Positions 16,192 to 23,865 of a stretch of 63,188 bases of DNA are shown piece after piece (position 1 is the first letter of the stretch; each line of letters begins with the position of its first letter). Both the position numbers and the translations under genes were made by a program. The DNA comes from Chloroflexota bacterium. GTDB taxonomy: Bacteria > Chloroflexota > Anaerolineae > Anaerolineales > Villigracilaceae. The stretch is taken from the NCBI GenBank assembly GCA_021824575.1, contig JAKAKJ010000058.1, forward strand, positions 1 through 63,188, given 5' to 3'. A model generated the notes under the pieces. The model made no database searches. It saw only the letters and a list, made by a program, of their open reading frames with translations, and was not told where the DNA came from.

Positions 16192-16992
16192 ATGGCAGCC
16201 ATCACGCTTATGACCGATTTTGGAATCAAAGATGGAAACGTGGGTGTGATGAAGGGCGTCATCTGGGGAATTTGCCCATCTGCACAAATCTCAGATCTCA
16301 GTCACATGGTGGGGCCGCAAAATATCCGCGAGGCGGCGTTGATCCTGCTGCGCTCCGCGCCCTATTTTCCAAAAGGAACGGTGCATGTCGTTGTTGTGGA
16401 CCCGGGCGTTGGCACGCGGCGCAGACCGATGGCCGCGCGCATTGGCGATTGGTATTATGTTGGGCCTGACAACGGGATCATCACGCTCCTGCTCGAGCGC
16501 TCGGAACGGGAAGGCTGGCACTGTGAATTCGTCCAGCTGGATAGAATTAAATACTGGCTGCCAGACGTGAGCTTTGTCTTTCACGGACGCGATATCTTTG
16601 CCCCGGTTGCCGCGCACCTCGCCTGCGGTGTTCCTCTCTTGGACCTCGGGACGCCTTTCTCCGACCCGGAACGGCTCGAACTCCCGAGGCCGTTCCAAAC
16701 AAAAGATGGCTGGCGCGGCGAGATCATCCACGTTGACCATTTTGGCAATGTCGCTTCGAATATCCGCGTGGAGAATCTTGGTGAGGCCATCAAGCGGAAA
16801 GAACAAATCGTTGTTTGCTTGAATGGTGTGGAAATCAAGGGAATGGTCAACACATTTGGCGAGCGGCCCGTTGGGGATTTGGTTGCCTTGCTTGGAAGCA
16901 CCGGCAATTTGATTATTTCGGTTGTAAATGGCAACGCGGCAGGCCGGTTGGGTGTTAAAGTTGGCGACACGATTGAAGCAATTATCCCATGA
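16192..16992 (+). CDS. SAM hydroxide adenosyltransferase (SAM hydrolase, DUF62)
   Basis: A 266-residue protein of the SAM hydroxide adenosyltransferase family, which splits S-adenosylmethionine with water into adenosine and methionine. The family relatives are the fluorinases and chlorinases. The N-terminal ITLMTDFGIKDGNVGVMKG, the motif VVDPGVGTRRRP, FHGRDIFAPVAAHLA and the C-terminal DHFGNVASNI all fit, and there is no sign of the halogenase loop. The start has CAGGAGAATCGC upstream. It is followed 47 bases later by a complete ECF transporter on the same strand, a linkage that hints at a shared substrate or product, as discussed in the findings. Confidence 0.9.
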   Translation: MAAITLMTDFGIKDGNVGVMKGVIWGICPSAQISDLSHMVGPQNIREAALILLRSAPYFPKGTVHVVVVDPGVGTRRRPMAARIGDWYYVGPDNGIITLLLERSEREGWHCEFVQLDRIKYWLPDVSFVFHGRDIFAPVAAHLACGVPLLDLGTPFSDPERLELPRPFQTKDGWRGEIIHVDHFGNVASNIRVENLGEAIKRKEQIVVCLNGVEIKGMVNTFGERPVGDLVALLGSTGNLIISVVNGNAAGRLGVKVGDTIEAIIP

Positions 16993-17030
16993 TGTCATTG
17001 CGAAGGCATTCTTCCCGAAGCAATGACGTG
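16993..17030. repeat. short copy of the GTCATTGCGA palindromic repeat
   Basis: GTCATTGC (16994-17001) and GCAATGAC (17020-17027) face each other around an 18-base loop with CGAAGG and CCCGAAG. It fills the gap between the SAM hydrolase and the ECF ATPase. A longer member with the same ends lies at 57577-57683. Confidence 0.7.
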
Positions 17031-17039
17031 TAGATTATT

Positions 17040-18656
17040 ATGCCCGAAGCACCTCTCATCGTAGAAAAACTCTCCTTCCGCTACCGTGATCGTCAAGGTT
17101 TGGCGATTGACCATATTTCGTTTGCTGCAAACCCCGGCGAGATTTTGCTGATCGCCGGAGCCAGCGGATGCGGCAAGACCACACTCATCCGCTGCATCAA
17201 CGGTTTGATTCCGCGTTCGTATAAAGGTGAGCTTTCTGGCCGCGTGCTGGTTTTCGGTGAAGATACGTCAACCTGGAAGCTTTCTCAAATCTCTCAAAAG
17301 ATTGGGACGGTTCTTCAAGACCCGGAGCGCCAGATTTTAGGAACCAGGGTTTTGAACGAAGTTGCGTTCGGACTTGAAAATCTGGGTATGCCGCGCCAGG
17401 AGATTTTCAAACGCGTGGATGAGACTTTGTCTTATTTGAGTATTTCCCATTTGCGCGACCGGGAGACGTTCAACCTTTCGGGCGGTGAAAAACAGATGGT
17501 CGCATTGGCAGGTGTGCTTGCCATGCGTCCGAGCATCTTATTGTTGGATGAGCCTCTGGCGAGTCTTGATCCGGCCAGCGCGCGGGACACGCTGGATACC
17601 GTGCGCGCTCTGGCAGATGGGGGCATGACCGTGTTGTTGATCGAACACCGAGTTGAAGATGTTCTGCGGATCAGACCCGAGCGCGTGATGTTCATGACAG
17701 ACGGCCAAGTCCGTTACTTGGGAAATTTGCCGGGATTATCAAAAGTAGTGAACTATCGCGAAGTTAAATTGCCCGCGGAAGACATCATCGAGCGCGCGAA
17801 AGCGGATCCGCCTCCAGCCGAGATAAAAATTCTTCCGGGGGCGGCCAGTGTAAAGTCCGGGAATGAAGCGCTGGTCAGATTTGAAAACGTCGGCTTTGGC
17901 TATGAACCTGAAACCGAAGTCCTGCATGGAATCAATCTTGAAGTCAAACGCGGCGATGTGATTGCGGTGCTTGGCCCGAATGGCGCGGGCAAGACCACGT
18001 TTGTCAAACACGCGATTGGATTGCTCAAACCAAAATCGGGGCGCGTGTTTGTAAACGGTGTGGATACCAAGGAATCAAGTGTTGCGCAAATTGCAAGTAC
18101 GCTTGGCTATGTGTTTCAAAGTCCGAGTCACATGTTGTTTGCGCCGACGGTGCGCGAGGAACTTGCATTCGGCCCGTCAAATTTGAAACATCCGAAGGAT
18201 CAAATCGAACAGGAGGTGAAAGCGGCGCTTAGGATTGTGAATCTTTCCGACAAGGAGAAGGACCCGCCGCTGGCATTGTCATTTGGCCAGCAGAAGCGCG
18301 TCAGCATCGCGGCCGTCCTTGCCATGCGTTCGCGCATCCTGGTGATGGATGAGCCAACCGCCGGGCAGGATTATCAGAACTACATGAACTTCATGGACTC
18401 TATTCTGCAGTTGCCCGGTTTTGAAGCGATCCTGTTCATCACGCACGATGTGGATTTGGCTGTGATTTATGCCAACCGCGTTTTATTGATCGCTGATGGC
18501 CGGCTCATGGCGGATGGGAAACCGCAGGATGTGCTGCGCGACTTCGACCGACTCAAAGCCTGTCACCTTGTGCCCTCGTCGCTTCTTGCCCTGAATTTGA
18601 AGCGGCTTCCGCAAACCGGACGTTTTCTACGGGCCGAGGCGCTGGCGCATATTTAA
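17040..18656 (+). CDS. ECF transporter, fused double ATPase (EcfA-EcfA')
   Basis: A 538-residue protein with two ABC ATPase domains in tandem, the energy module of an energy-coupling factor importer. The first domain has Walker A GASGCGKTT, signature NLSGGEKQM and Walker B ILLLDEPLASLDPA. The second has GPNGAGKTT, the modified signature LSFGQQKRV and ILVMDEPTAGQDY. A linker of about 50 residues joins them. Fused ATPases of this kind are typical of group I or YkoD-like ECF systems. It is followed 18 bases later by the S component and then the T component, so the whole transporter is here. Confidence 0.92.
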   Translation: MPEAPLIVEKLSFRYRDRQGLAIDHISFAANPGEILLIAGASGCGKTTLIRCINGLIPRSYKGELSGRVLVFGEDTSTWKLSQISQKIGTVLQDPERQILGTRVLNEVAFGLENLGMPRQEIFKRVDETLSYLSISHLRDRETFNLSGGEKQMVALAGVLAMRPSILLLDEPLASLDPASARDTLDTVRALADGGMTVLLIEHRVEDVLRIRPERVMFMTDGQVRYLGNLPGLSKVVNYREVKLPAEDIIERAKADPPPAEIKILPGAASVKSGNEALVRFENVGFGYEPETEVLHGINLEVKRGDVIAVLGPNGAGKTTFVKHAIGLLKPKSGRVFVNGVDTKESSVAQIASTLGYVFQSPSHMLFAPTVREELAFGPSNLKHPKDQIEQEVKAALRIVNLSDKEKDPPLALSFGQQKRVSIAAVLAMRSRILVMDEPTAGQDYQNYMNFMDSILQLPGFEAILFITHDVDLAVIYANRVLLIADGRLMADGKPQDVLRDFDRLKACHLVPSSLLALNLKRLPQTGRFLRAEALAHI

Positions 18657-18674
18657 TCAAGAGGAGAAAAGATC

Positions 18675-19598
18675 ATGGATAAGAGACTCACCAATGTTCT
18701 TCTGTCGCTGGTTGCCATTCTCGCGATCTTCGCGATCGTCATTCTGATCTTTGGGAATGTGCTCAATATTTCCAGTTTTCAGACCGACCAGGCAACACTT
18801 GTTTTGCGTTTCGTGTTCGTCATCCTTGGCCTTTTGATCGCTTTTGTCGTTTATTATTTCACCAAAGAAAACAAGGCCTGGGAAGTTGGAACGCGTGAAG
18901 TGGTGTGGATGGCAATTGGCGCCGCGCTCTATGCGGTGTTCTCATGGCTGTTCAATGGCACAGTCTTCGTTGTGCCGTCTCTGAGCCAGGTTTCGCTGCG
19001 CCCTGCCATCGCGATCCCGATGTTCTTTGGCTATGCTTTCGGTCCGGTTGTTGGATTCTTCAGCGGCGCGGTCGGCAACATGTTCGGCGATGCGCTGACC
19101 GGCTTTGGCCTTTCTCCGCAGTGGAGCATCGGCAACGGTTTGGTCGGCTTCATTGCCGGTTTGTGGATGTTGTTCCCGAACAAGAAGCGCAGCATGGATA
19201 CCGTGTTGTGGGTGAGTGGTGTGTTGGCTGTCATCGCCGTTGCTCTGTTCTTCTTCAATCAAAACATCCAGAACCAATTCTATTTTGAATCTCAGCAGTC
19301 GGTTTCGCTATTTGCCGGTATCGCCATCCTGATCGGTTTCGTGCTGGTATTGATCGTCCGCTTTGCGTTTGGGAAGAATGAAGATGTCGCCGCGGCGGTG
19401 ACGTGGAGCATGTTGGGAAATATCCTCGGCATCCTCTTCGCCGCCCTCTCGGATATCTTCATCAACGGTTTTAGTCTGGTCGCGGCGGTTGTCGGTGAAT
19501 TTTTGCCCGCGGCTGGCCCAAACCTGATCTTTGCCGCCATCCTCGTGCCGCTGCTGGTCGGCGCGTACGCTGCGATGCAGAGGCAATCTGGACGCTAG
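18675..19598 (+). CDS. ECF transporter S component, oversized
   Basis: A 307-residue membrane protein with about eight hydrophobic helices. The central stretch VSLRPAIAIPMFFGYAFGP and FFSGAVGNMFGDALTGFG is the typical substrate-binding core of ECF S components. Most S components have six helices and 170-220 residues. This one carries two extra N-terminal helices and an inserted membrane segment near residues 210-230. It has a good Shine-Dalgarno (AAGAGGAGAAAAG) and lies between the ATPase and T component genes. Substrate is unknown. The upstream SAM hydrolase suggests a compound related to adenosine, methionine or SAM, which is only inference. Confidence 0.85.
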   Translation: MDKRLTNVLLSLVAILAIFAIVILIFGNVLNISSFQTDQATLVLRFVFVILGLLIAFVVYYFTKENKAWEVGTREVVWMAIGAALYAVFSWLFNGTVFVVPSLSQVSLRPAIAIPMFFGYAFGPVVGFFSGAVGNMFGDALTGFGLSPQWSIGNGLVGFIAGLWMLFPNKKRSMDTVLWVSGVLAVIAVALFFFNQNIQNQFYFESQQSVSLFAGIAILIGFVLVLIVRFAFGKNEDVAAAVTWSMLGNILGILFAALSDIFINGFSLVAAVVGEFLPAAGPNLIFAAILVPLLVGAYAAMQRQSGR

Positions 19599-19614
19599 GT
19601 TCAATAAGCAGAAA

Positions 19615-19658
19615 GCAGGAGGCAGTCTGCGCGACCGCCTCCTGCGCACTGCCTCCTG
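19615..19658 (+). promoter_or_regulatory. two mutually exclusive hairpins before the EcfT start
   Basis: The arm GCAGGAGGC (19615-19623) can pair perfectly with GCCTCCTGC (19637-19645). The overlapping arm CAGGAGGCAGT (19616-19626) can pair perfectly with ACTGCCTCCTG (19648-19658). Only one can form at a time. The ATG of ecfT at 19665 has no Shine-Dalgarno right before it; the only GGAGG is in the shared 5' arm. It may also be a plain repeat. Confidence 0.55.
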
Positions 19659-19664
19659 TACGCT

Positions 19665-20540
19665 ATGATAGTTGCCTGGCGTTTTCGTAAACGAGAAAAA
19701 TCCCTGATCCAGTGGTTCGATCCGCGTGCCTGGATCATCTTCTATTTGTGTTTCCTGTTTTCCACGCTCGCCTCGTGGGATATCCGATTCCTTTTGCCGT
19801 TTTTTTTGATCTCGATCATTGTGCTGTTGACCTCCGGCGTCACATGGCACGAGATGAGACGCGCTTTTCTGTTCATTGTTGGCTTTGTCTTTTTCTTCTC
19901 CATCCTGACTTTTCTAACCGGGCGCGGCGGGACGGAAGTCTACAAAACCGAGCATTTGATTCGACAATTCAAGGCGTCGTTCTCAATTTTGGGTTGGACG
20001 CCGACTCTCGACATCACGGTTGAACGCGCATGGTTTGGGGTTTGCCAATTTGTGCGCGTGTTCAGCATTGCCGTCATGACGATTTTGATTCCATATTCGC
20101 TCGACCCGGCGTTGTATGGAATCACATTCAAGGGATTGCGGCTTCCCGATAACATTGCCTACGCCATGGATTTAACCATGCGCTTCATCCCGACGTTTGG
20201 CCGCGATTTCCAACTGACGATGGACGCGCAGCGGGCGCGCGGCTACGAACTCGAAAAGATCAGCGGCGGACTCATCGAACAAGTCCGCAAGCTGGGACCG
20301 CTGATGGTCCCGGTGACGATCCATGCCATCATGGGGAGTGAAGACATCATTGATGCGATGGACTTGCGCGCTTTCGGCGTGGGTGTGCGCACGTGGCTCG
20401 ACCAGTTGACGTATCACCGCCGCGACCGAATTCTGGTCGCGTTCGGCGTTTTCCTTTTGGTTGGCTCGCTGGTTGTGGGATTTCTCGGTTATGGAAAGTT
20501 CTGGGTTCCGCCTGAATTGCTCAGGCTGGCTGGTGGATAA
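19665..20540 (+). CDS. ECF transporter T component (EcfT)
   Basis: A 291-residue membrane protein of the CbiQ/EcfT family, which couples the ATPases to the S component. It has about five hydrophobic helices and the two cytosolic coupling helices, with AQRARGYELEK carrying the first Ala-Arg-Gly motif and DLRAFGVG in the second position. RFIPTFGRDFQLT is also typical. It is the last gene of the ECF run and ends 3 bases before a strong terminator. The start codon is the ATG at 19665; translation initiation may be influenced by the hairpins just upstream. Confidence 0.9.
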   Translation: MIVAWRFRKREKSLIQWFDPRAWIIFYLCFLFSTLASWDIRFLLPFFLISIIVLLTSGVTWHEMRRAFLFIVGFVFFFSILTFLTGRGGTEVYKTEHLIRQFKASFSILGWTPTLDITVERAWFGVCQFVRVFSIAVMTILIPYSLDPALYGITFKGLRLPDNIAYAMDLTMRFIPTFGRDFQLTMDAQRARGYELEKISGGLIEQVRKLGPLMVPVTIHAIMGSEDIIDAMDLRAFGVGVRTWLDQLTYHRRDRILVAFGVFLLVGSLVVGFLGYGKFWVPPELLRLAGG

Positions 20541-20576
20541 ATGAACTGCGACGCGATAAGCGTCGCAGTTTTTTAT
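20541..20576 (+). terminator. terminator of the SAM hydrolase/ECF operon
   Basis: Perfect 11-base arms AACTGCGACGC (20544-20554) and GCGTCGCAGTT (20560-20570) with a 5-base loop, followed directly by a run of T (20569-20574). It begins 3 bases after the ecfT stop. Confidence 0.9.
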
Positions 20577-20580
20577 CGTT

Positions 20581-20656
20581 GGTCGAGTAGGGTGCTTCGG
20601 GTTTCGATACGTCTCTACGAGACTACTCCACCACCGAAGCGCCCATTTCGAGACCT
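20581..20656. repeat. GGTCGAGTAG-type imperfect palindromic repeat
   Basis: A 76-base stretch from GGTCGAGTAG to TTTCGAGACC with internal complementary parts: GGTGCTTCGG (20591-20600) against CCGAAGCGCC (20634-20643), and GTCTC against GAGAC around 20611-20623. It fills the gap between the ECF terminator and the end of the DUF1684 gene, whose TAG (20655-20657) overlaps its edge. It looks like a dispersed repeat; there is no second full copy in the window. Confidence 0.55.
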
Positions 20657-21479
20657 AGTGATGTCCCGAGAACATTTCGCCTGCTTCGATGGCAACATCC
20701 AAATAATTTTCTCGTGGGGCAAACGAGCAGGTTGCATAATCGGTGAAGGCGCAGGGCGGATTGTAGGCCTTGTTGAAATCCAGAATGATCTTGCCGCTTT
20801 GAATTGAATCCGTGTAAAGATAACGGCTGGATGGATACGTTGTCTGGTTGTTGGTCAAATCCTTGAACTGGATGTAAAGCCGGTGATCGGGCTCTTCGGT
20901 AACTAGAAGTTTAACGTTTTTCCCGGCGACTTTGAAAACAACTTCGCCATCCATTTTTTCGTCGAGGATTGCGCCGAGGATGTCGGGCATCTTGACGATC
21001 TGGGGCGTTTTATAACGGTTATAAGTCGCGGGGATGCGATATTCCTCTTTGACGGGATACCATTCGCGGGGCGGAAAGGTGCGGCGTTCTTCTCGCATGT
21101 TGTCCCATAGACGAATCCCAACGCCTTTCGAGCGGCGGACAACCACCATCCGCATATCGTCCATCGTGATGAAGCTCGGCACATCTTCCTGATCGGCGTC
21201 GAGCAGCGCGGTCTTCGTTTCCATGCCGTTGACTTCGACCGCGCGCTCGGTCTCGACATAGAGCGTGACGTTGTTGCCATCGAACTCGAAGCGGCCAAGC
21301 TTCTTCGGCGCGCGGCTCGGGAGTTTGATGTCGCAACTGGGATCAGAGCCGATGAGGTTGGTGCCTTTGCGCAGCCAGAAAAGTCCCGCCAGCGCAAGCC
21401 AGCCATTTTCGCGGCGCAGATTGGTGTCCACTTCCTTGCGCCATTTCAGGATGCTGTTGACGTATTCTTCGTTGGGCAT
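20655..21479 (-). CDS. DUF1684 domain protein
   Basis: A 274-residue protein of the DUF1684 family, whose function is unknown. The signature blocks are WRKEVDTNLRRENGWLALAG near the start, RTFPPREWYPV in the middle, and the highly conserved FNKAYNPPCAFTDYATCSF followed by PRENYLDVAIEAGE at the end. It is cytosolic, without a signal peptide. A TATAAT box lies 7 bases before the ATG and no Shine-Dalgarno is visible, so the mRNA may be leaderless. No neighbour gives a clue to its role. Length is normal for the family. Confidence 0.88.
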   Translation of the reverse strand: MPNEEYVNSILKWRKEVDTNLRRENGWLALAGLFWLRKGTNLIGSDPSCDIKLPSRAPKKLGRFEFDGNNVTLYVETERAVEVNGMETKTALLDADQEDVPSFITMDDMRMVVVRRSKGVGIRLWDNMREERRTFPPREWYPVKEEYRIPATYNRYKTPQIVKMPDILGAILDEKMDGEVVFKVAGKNVKLLVTEEPDHRLYIQFKDLTNNQTTYPSSRYLYTDSIQSGKIILDFNKAYNPPCAFTDYATCSFAPRENYLDVAIEAGEMFSGHH

Positions 21480-21486
21480 GAGCAGG

Positions 21487-21492
21487 ATTATA
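21487..21492 (-). promoter_or_regulatory. -10 box giving a probable leaderless DUF1684 mRNA
   Basis: A perfect TATAAT (21492 to 21487 on the minus strand) ends 7 bases before the ATG at 21479. The seven bases between (CCTGCTC) hold no Shine-Dalgarno. No good -35 box is visible. Confidence 0.5.
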
Positions 21493-21527
21493 CATGATGC
21501 GCAAGTTTTGCGGATTTGCAGTTTTGT

Positions 21528-23171
21528 TTATTGCTTCAAAATTATTCCGCCAAGACCAGCCAATCTTATTTCTCCATTTTTCCAATCATCTTGTTCCGAT
21601 AATCTAAAGATGCAACTGGCACTTCTGAATTGAAATTGTTTTGCCGATTGGCCGAAGTTCAAAAGCACGCCGATTTCTTCCTCTCCTGCTTTTCTACGAT
21701 AACCAAGCACTTTGTCCGGCAGGCCATCCATTAATTCCAGTGAGCCGTCTTGAAGCGCGGCGTGTTCGCTGCGGATTTTCAGCAAAGCCCGAATTGTATT
21801 GAGCAGTGAGTTTTCATCTTTGTCTTCGCTTTCAACATTGACGACATCGTAATTTGAACTCACCGGCAGCCACGTCTTATCTGCGGACGAAAAGCCTGCG
21901 TTCTTTGATGCGTTCCATTGCATCGGCGTCCGGACTTCGTCGCGGTTGATGGTCAATCCAAGCAGGTCAAAGACAAAGCGCGGAACAAATTTGAATTTGT
22001 GGGGAATCGGGTCAAGCGCGGCGGCGAACGGAAGTTTTAGATTTGTCATGCCGATTTCTTCGCCGTAATACATGCACGGCACGCCGCGCACGGTCAATTG
22101 CAGAAGATGAAGCAATTTGGCTTTGCGGACATCGTTGCCGAGTCTTTGAATGCTTCTGGCACGATCGTGATTGCTGAAAACATAAACCGGCATGAATGGC
22201 GCGGGAAAATGCGTTTCAATGTTTTGGATTAGTTCGCGGAAATAGTCCGCGGCGAATTTGAAGTTCATCATTTCAAAATCGAAGACCAGCGTCAAGCCGT
22301 CGTTTTCCTCCGCGCCCATGAATTTGCGGATGGCAGTCCTCCCTCCGTTGACTTCGCCCAATAAAAGTCTTTCGCCGAATTCATCGCAGACGCTTCGCAA
22401 TTCTTTTGCGAACTCGTAGCTCTCCGGCAGATTGATCGTGTATTTCGCTTCCTGAAAGAATGCGGATGGATCCGTTTCAGTCGGGATAAATCTAAATGAA
22501 AATGGATTATCGCGAAATTCGGCATCTTTGAAGATGACGTTGAATATATCGAGCCGGAATCCATCCACGCCATTTCTTAACCAGAATCGAACCGTGTCGA
22601 GCATCGTCTTTTTGACTTCCGGGTTTCGATAATTCAAATCAGGCTGGAAGGGCAGGAAACTTGCCCAGTAATATTGATTCCGTTCCTTGGCGTAATGCCA
22701 GCCGCTGCCGCCCGTCATGCTTTGCCAGTTGTTTGGGACCTCATCCCCGGCCCCTCTCCTAAAAGGAGAGGGGAGCGGATCGCGCCAGAGATACCAATCT
22801 GCTTTGGGATTGTCGCGCGACGACCGCGACTCCTTGAACCACGGATGTTCCATCGAAGTGTGATTCATCACCATGTCGAAAACGATTCGCAACCCGCGCT
22901 TGTGGACTTCTTCGATCAATTGCAAAGCGTCGCCCAATGCGCCGTACTCGGGAGCGATGTCAGTGTAGTTTGAAATGTCGTAACCGAAGTCTGCTTGAGG
23001 GGAGGCAAAGAACGGCGAGCACCAGATCGTTTCAAATCCGAGCCGCTTTACGTAATCCAGTTTTTTGATGATGCCCTGAATGTCGCCGATCCCGTCGCCG
23101 TTGCTGTCATCGTACGAACGCGGATAAATTTGATAGATGGATGTTTTGTGATACCAGGAAGTTGTTGGCAT
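21528..23171 (-). CDS. GH13 alpha-glucosidase (oligo-1,6-glucosidase type) with a repeat-derived insertion
   Basis: A 547-residue glycoside hydrolase family 13 enzyme. It begins WYHKTSIYQIYPRSYDDSNG as in oligo-1,6-glucosidases and related enzymes. The conserved regions are FDMVMNHTS, GFRLDIFNV (nucleophile Asp), LLGEVNGG (acid/base Glu) and FSNHDRARS. It should cut alpha-glucosidic ends of short malto- or isomalto-oligosaccharides and has no signal peptide. Between WRDP and PNNWQSMTGGSGW, where relatives have a short link, there is a longer stretch (LPSPFRRGAGDEV) that is encoded by a perfect CCCCTCTCCT palindrome (22751-22773). The loop is on the surface in the family, so the enzyme may tolerate it. 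Confidence 0.9.
   Translation of the reverse strand: MPTTSWYHKTSIYQIYPRSYDDSNGDGIGDIQGIIKKLDYVKRLGFETIWCSPFFASPQADFGYDISNYTDIAPEYGALGDALQLIEEVHKRGLRIVFDMVMNHTSMEHPWFKESRSSRDNPKADWYLWRDPLPSPFRRGAGDEVPNNWQSMTGGSGWHYAKERNQYYWASFLPFQPDLNYRNPEVKKTMLDTVRFWLRNGVDGFRLDIFNVIFKDAEFRDNPFSFRFIPTETDPSAFFQEAKYTINLPESYEFAKELRSVCDEFGERLLLGEVNGGRTAIRKFMGAEENDGLTLVFDFEMMNFKFAADYFRELIQNIETHFPAPFMPVYVFSNHDRARSIQRLGNDVRKAKLLHLLQLTVRGVPCMYYGEEIGMTNLKLPFAAALDPIPHKFKFVPRFVFDLLGLTINRDEVRTPMQWNASKNAGFSSADKTWLPVSSNYDVVNVESEDKDENSLLNTIRALLKIRSEHAALQDGSLELMDGLPDKVLGYRRKAGEEEIGVLLNFGQSAKQFQFRSASCIFRLSEQDDWKNGEIRLAGLGGIILKQ
22751..22773. repeat. CCCCTCTCCT palindrome inside the GH13 coding region
   Basis: Perfect 10-base arms CCCCTCTCCT (22751-22760) and AGGAGAGGGG (22764-22773) with a 3-base loop, read through in frame as PSPFRRG of the glucosidase. 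The outer bases (GGCCGGGGATGAGG on the minus strand) resemble the flank of the repeat at 9678-9726. It therefore looks like a repeat that entered a gene without breaking the frame. Confidence 0.75.
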
Positions 23172-23221
23172 GATGGCTGCTCCGGTGAAAAAAAAGTATT
23201 TTTGTTTCCTAATTCTATCAG

Positions 23222-23236
23222 CCGCACCTTTGTGCG
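23222..23236. other. small hairpin in the divergent GH13/lipoprotein gap
   Basis: CCGCAC (23222-23227) and GTGCGG (23231-23236) form a 6-base stem with a 3-base loop in the 133-base gap between the divergent GH13 and lipoprotein genes. I see no confident promoter pair in this gap. Confidence 0.35.
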
Positions 23237-23304
23237 GTAGTACATTTATACCCTTCTTTGGGAGCGCATCATGCCTTATGATTATTCATTGGAAAGGAGA
23301 GAGA

Positions 23305-23787
23305 ATGTCCCGATTTTACAAGTTCACTCTGTTAGTCGTTTTGGCTGCCGCGACGCTTGCCTGCGGTCTGTTCAACACAGTCTCGCAGGCAAAGGATCTT
23401 GCTTCCACTGCGGAGGCGATGGCTACCTCCATGCCGCTCTCGACTCTGGAAGCATTGCCGTCGGCCATGCCGGATGTCAGCGGTTATCTTAACCCGACAG
23501 GCACACCGGCCACGAGCTGGAATAATATTCCGATCATGTCGCAGGCAAGCGCGGGCCAGGAATTCAGCAAGACCACCTACAGTTATAAAATTGACGCGGC
23601 TGTCGCCGACATCCAGACTTTTTACGGCGATCAGATGAAGACGCTTGGCTGGTCGTCCGGGTTCAGCGCGCAGGGCGGATCGCAGGGCGGCGTGATGCTG
23701 TTTACAAAAGACAGCAATGTGTTGACCATCACCATTACACCTGCAACGGACGGTAACGGCTCTGTTGTGATTTTACTGCTCGAATAA
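23305..23787 (+). CDS. small secreted lipoprotein of unknown function
   Basis: A 160-residue protein with a lipoprotein signal peptide: MSRFYK, a hydrophobic stretch and the lipobox TLAC with the modified cysteine at about residue 22. The mature part has a Ser/Thr/Ala-rich linker with PTGTPATSWNNIPIM and then a compact domain (YKIDAAVADIQTFYGDQMKT and GGVMLFTKDSNVLTITITP) that resembles small alpha/beta lipoproteins found in Chloroflexota. The ATG at 23305 follows AAAGGAGAGAGA and gives the only sensible signal peptide. The gene ends before a strong hairpin. Its role is unknown. Confidence 0.72.
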   Translation: MSRFYKFTLLVVLAAATLACGLFNTVSQAKDLASTAEAMATSMPLSTLEALPSAMPDVSGYLNPTGTPATSWNNIPIMSQASAGQEFSKTTYSYKIDAAVADIQTFYGDQMKTLGWSSGFSAQGGSQGGVMLFTKDSNVLTITITPATDGNGSVVILLLE

Positions 23788-23807
23788 AAGCTCACACCTT
23801 CGTCCAT

Positions 23808-23845
23808 AAAGACCTGACAGGTCTTCGAGACCTGTCAGGTCTTTT
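23808..23845 (+). terminator. double-palindrome repeat acting as terminator
   Basis: Perfect 16-base arms AAAGACCTGACAGGTC (23808-23823) and GACCTGTCAGGTCTTT (23829-23844) with a 5-base loop and following T residues. Each arm contains its own palindrome (GACCTG-A-CAGGTC). It lies 20 bases after the lipoprotein gene. The form suggests a repeat recruited as terminator. Confidence 0.75.
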
Positions 23846-23851
23846 ATAATT

Positions 23852-23857
23852 TATAAT
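23852..23857 (+). promoter_or_regulatory. -10 box(es) giving a short or absent leader for the baseplate-J-like gene
   Basis: TATAAT occurs twice, at 23845-23850 and 23852-23857. The second ends 8 bases before the ATG at 23866 and no Shine-Dalgarno lies between. Both fall at the foot of the upstream terminator. Confidence 0.45.
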
Positions 23858-23865
23858 GAGTCTGC

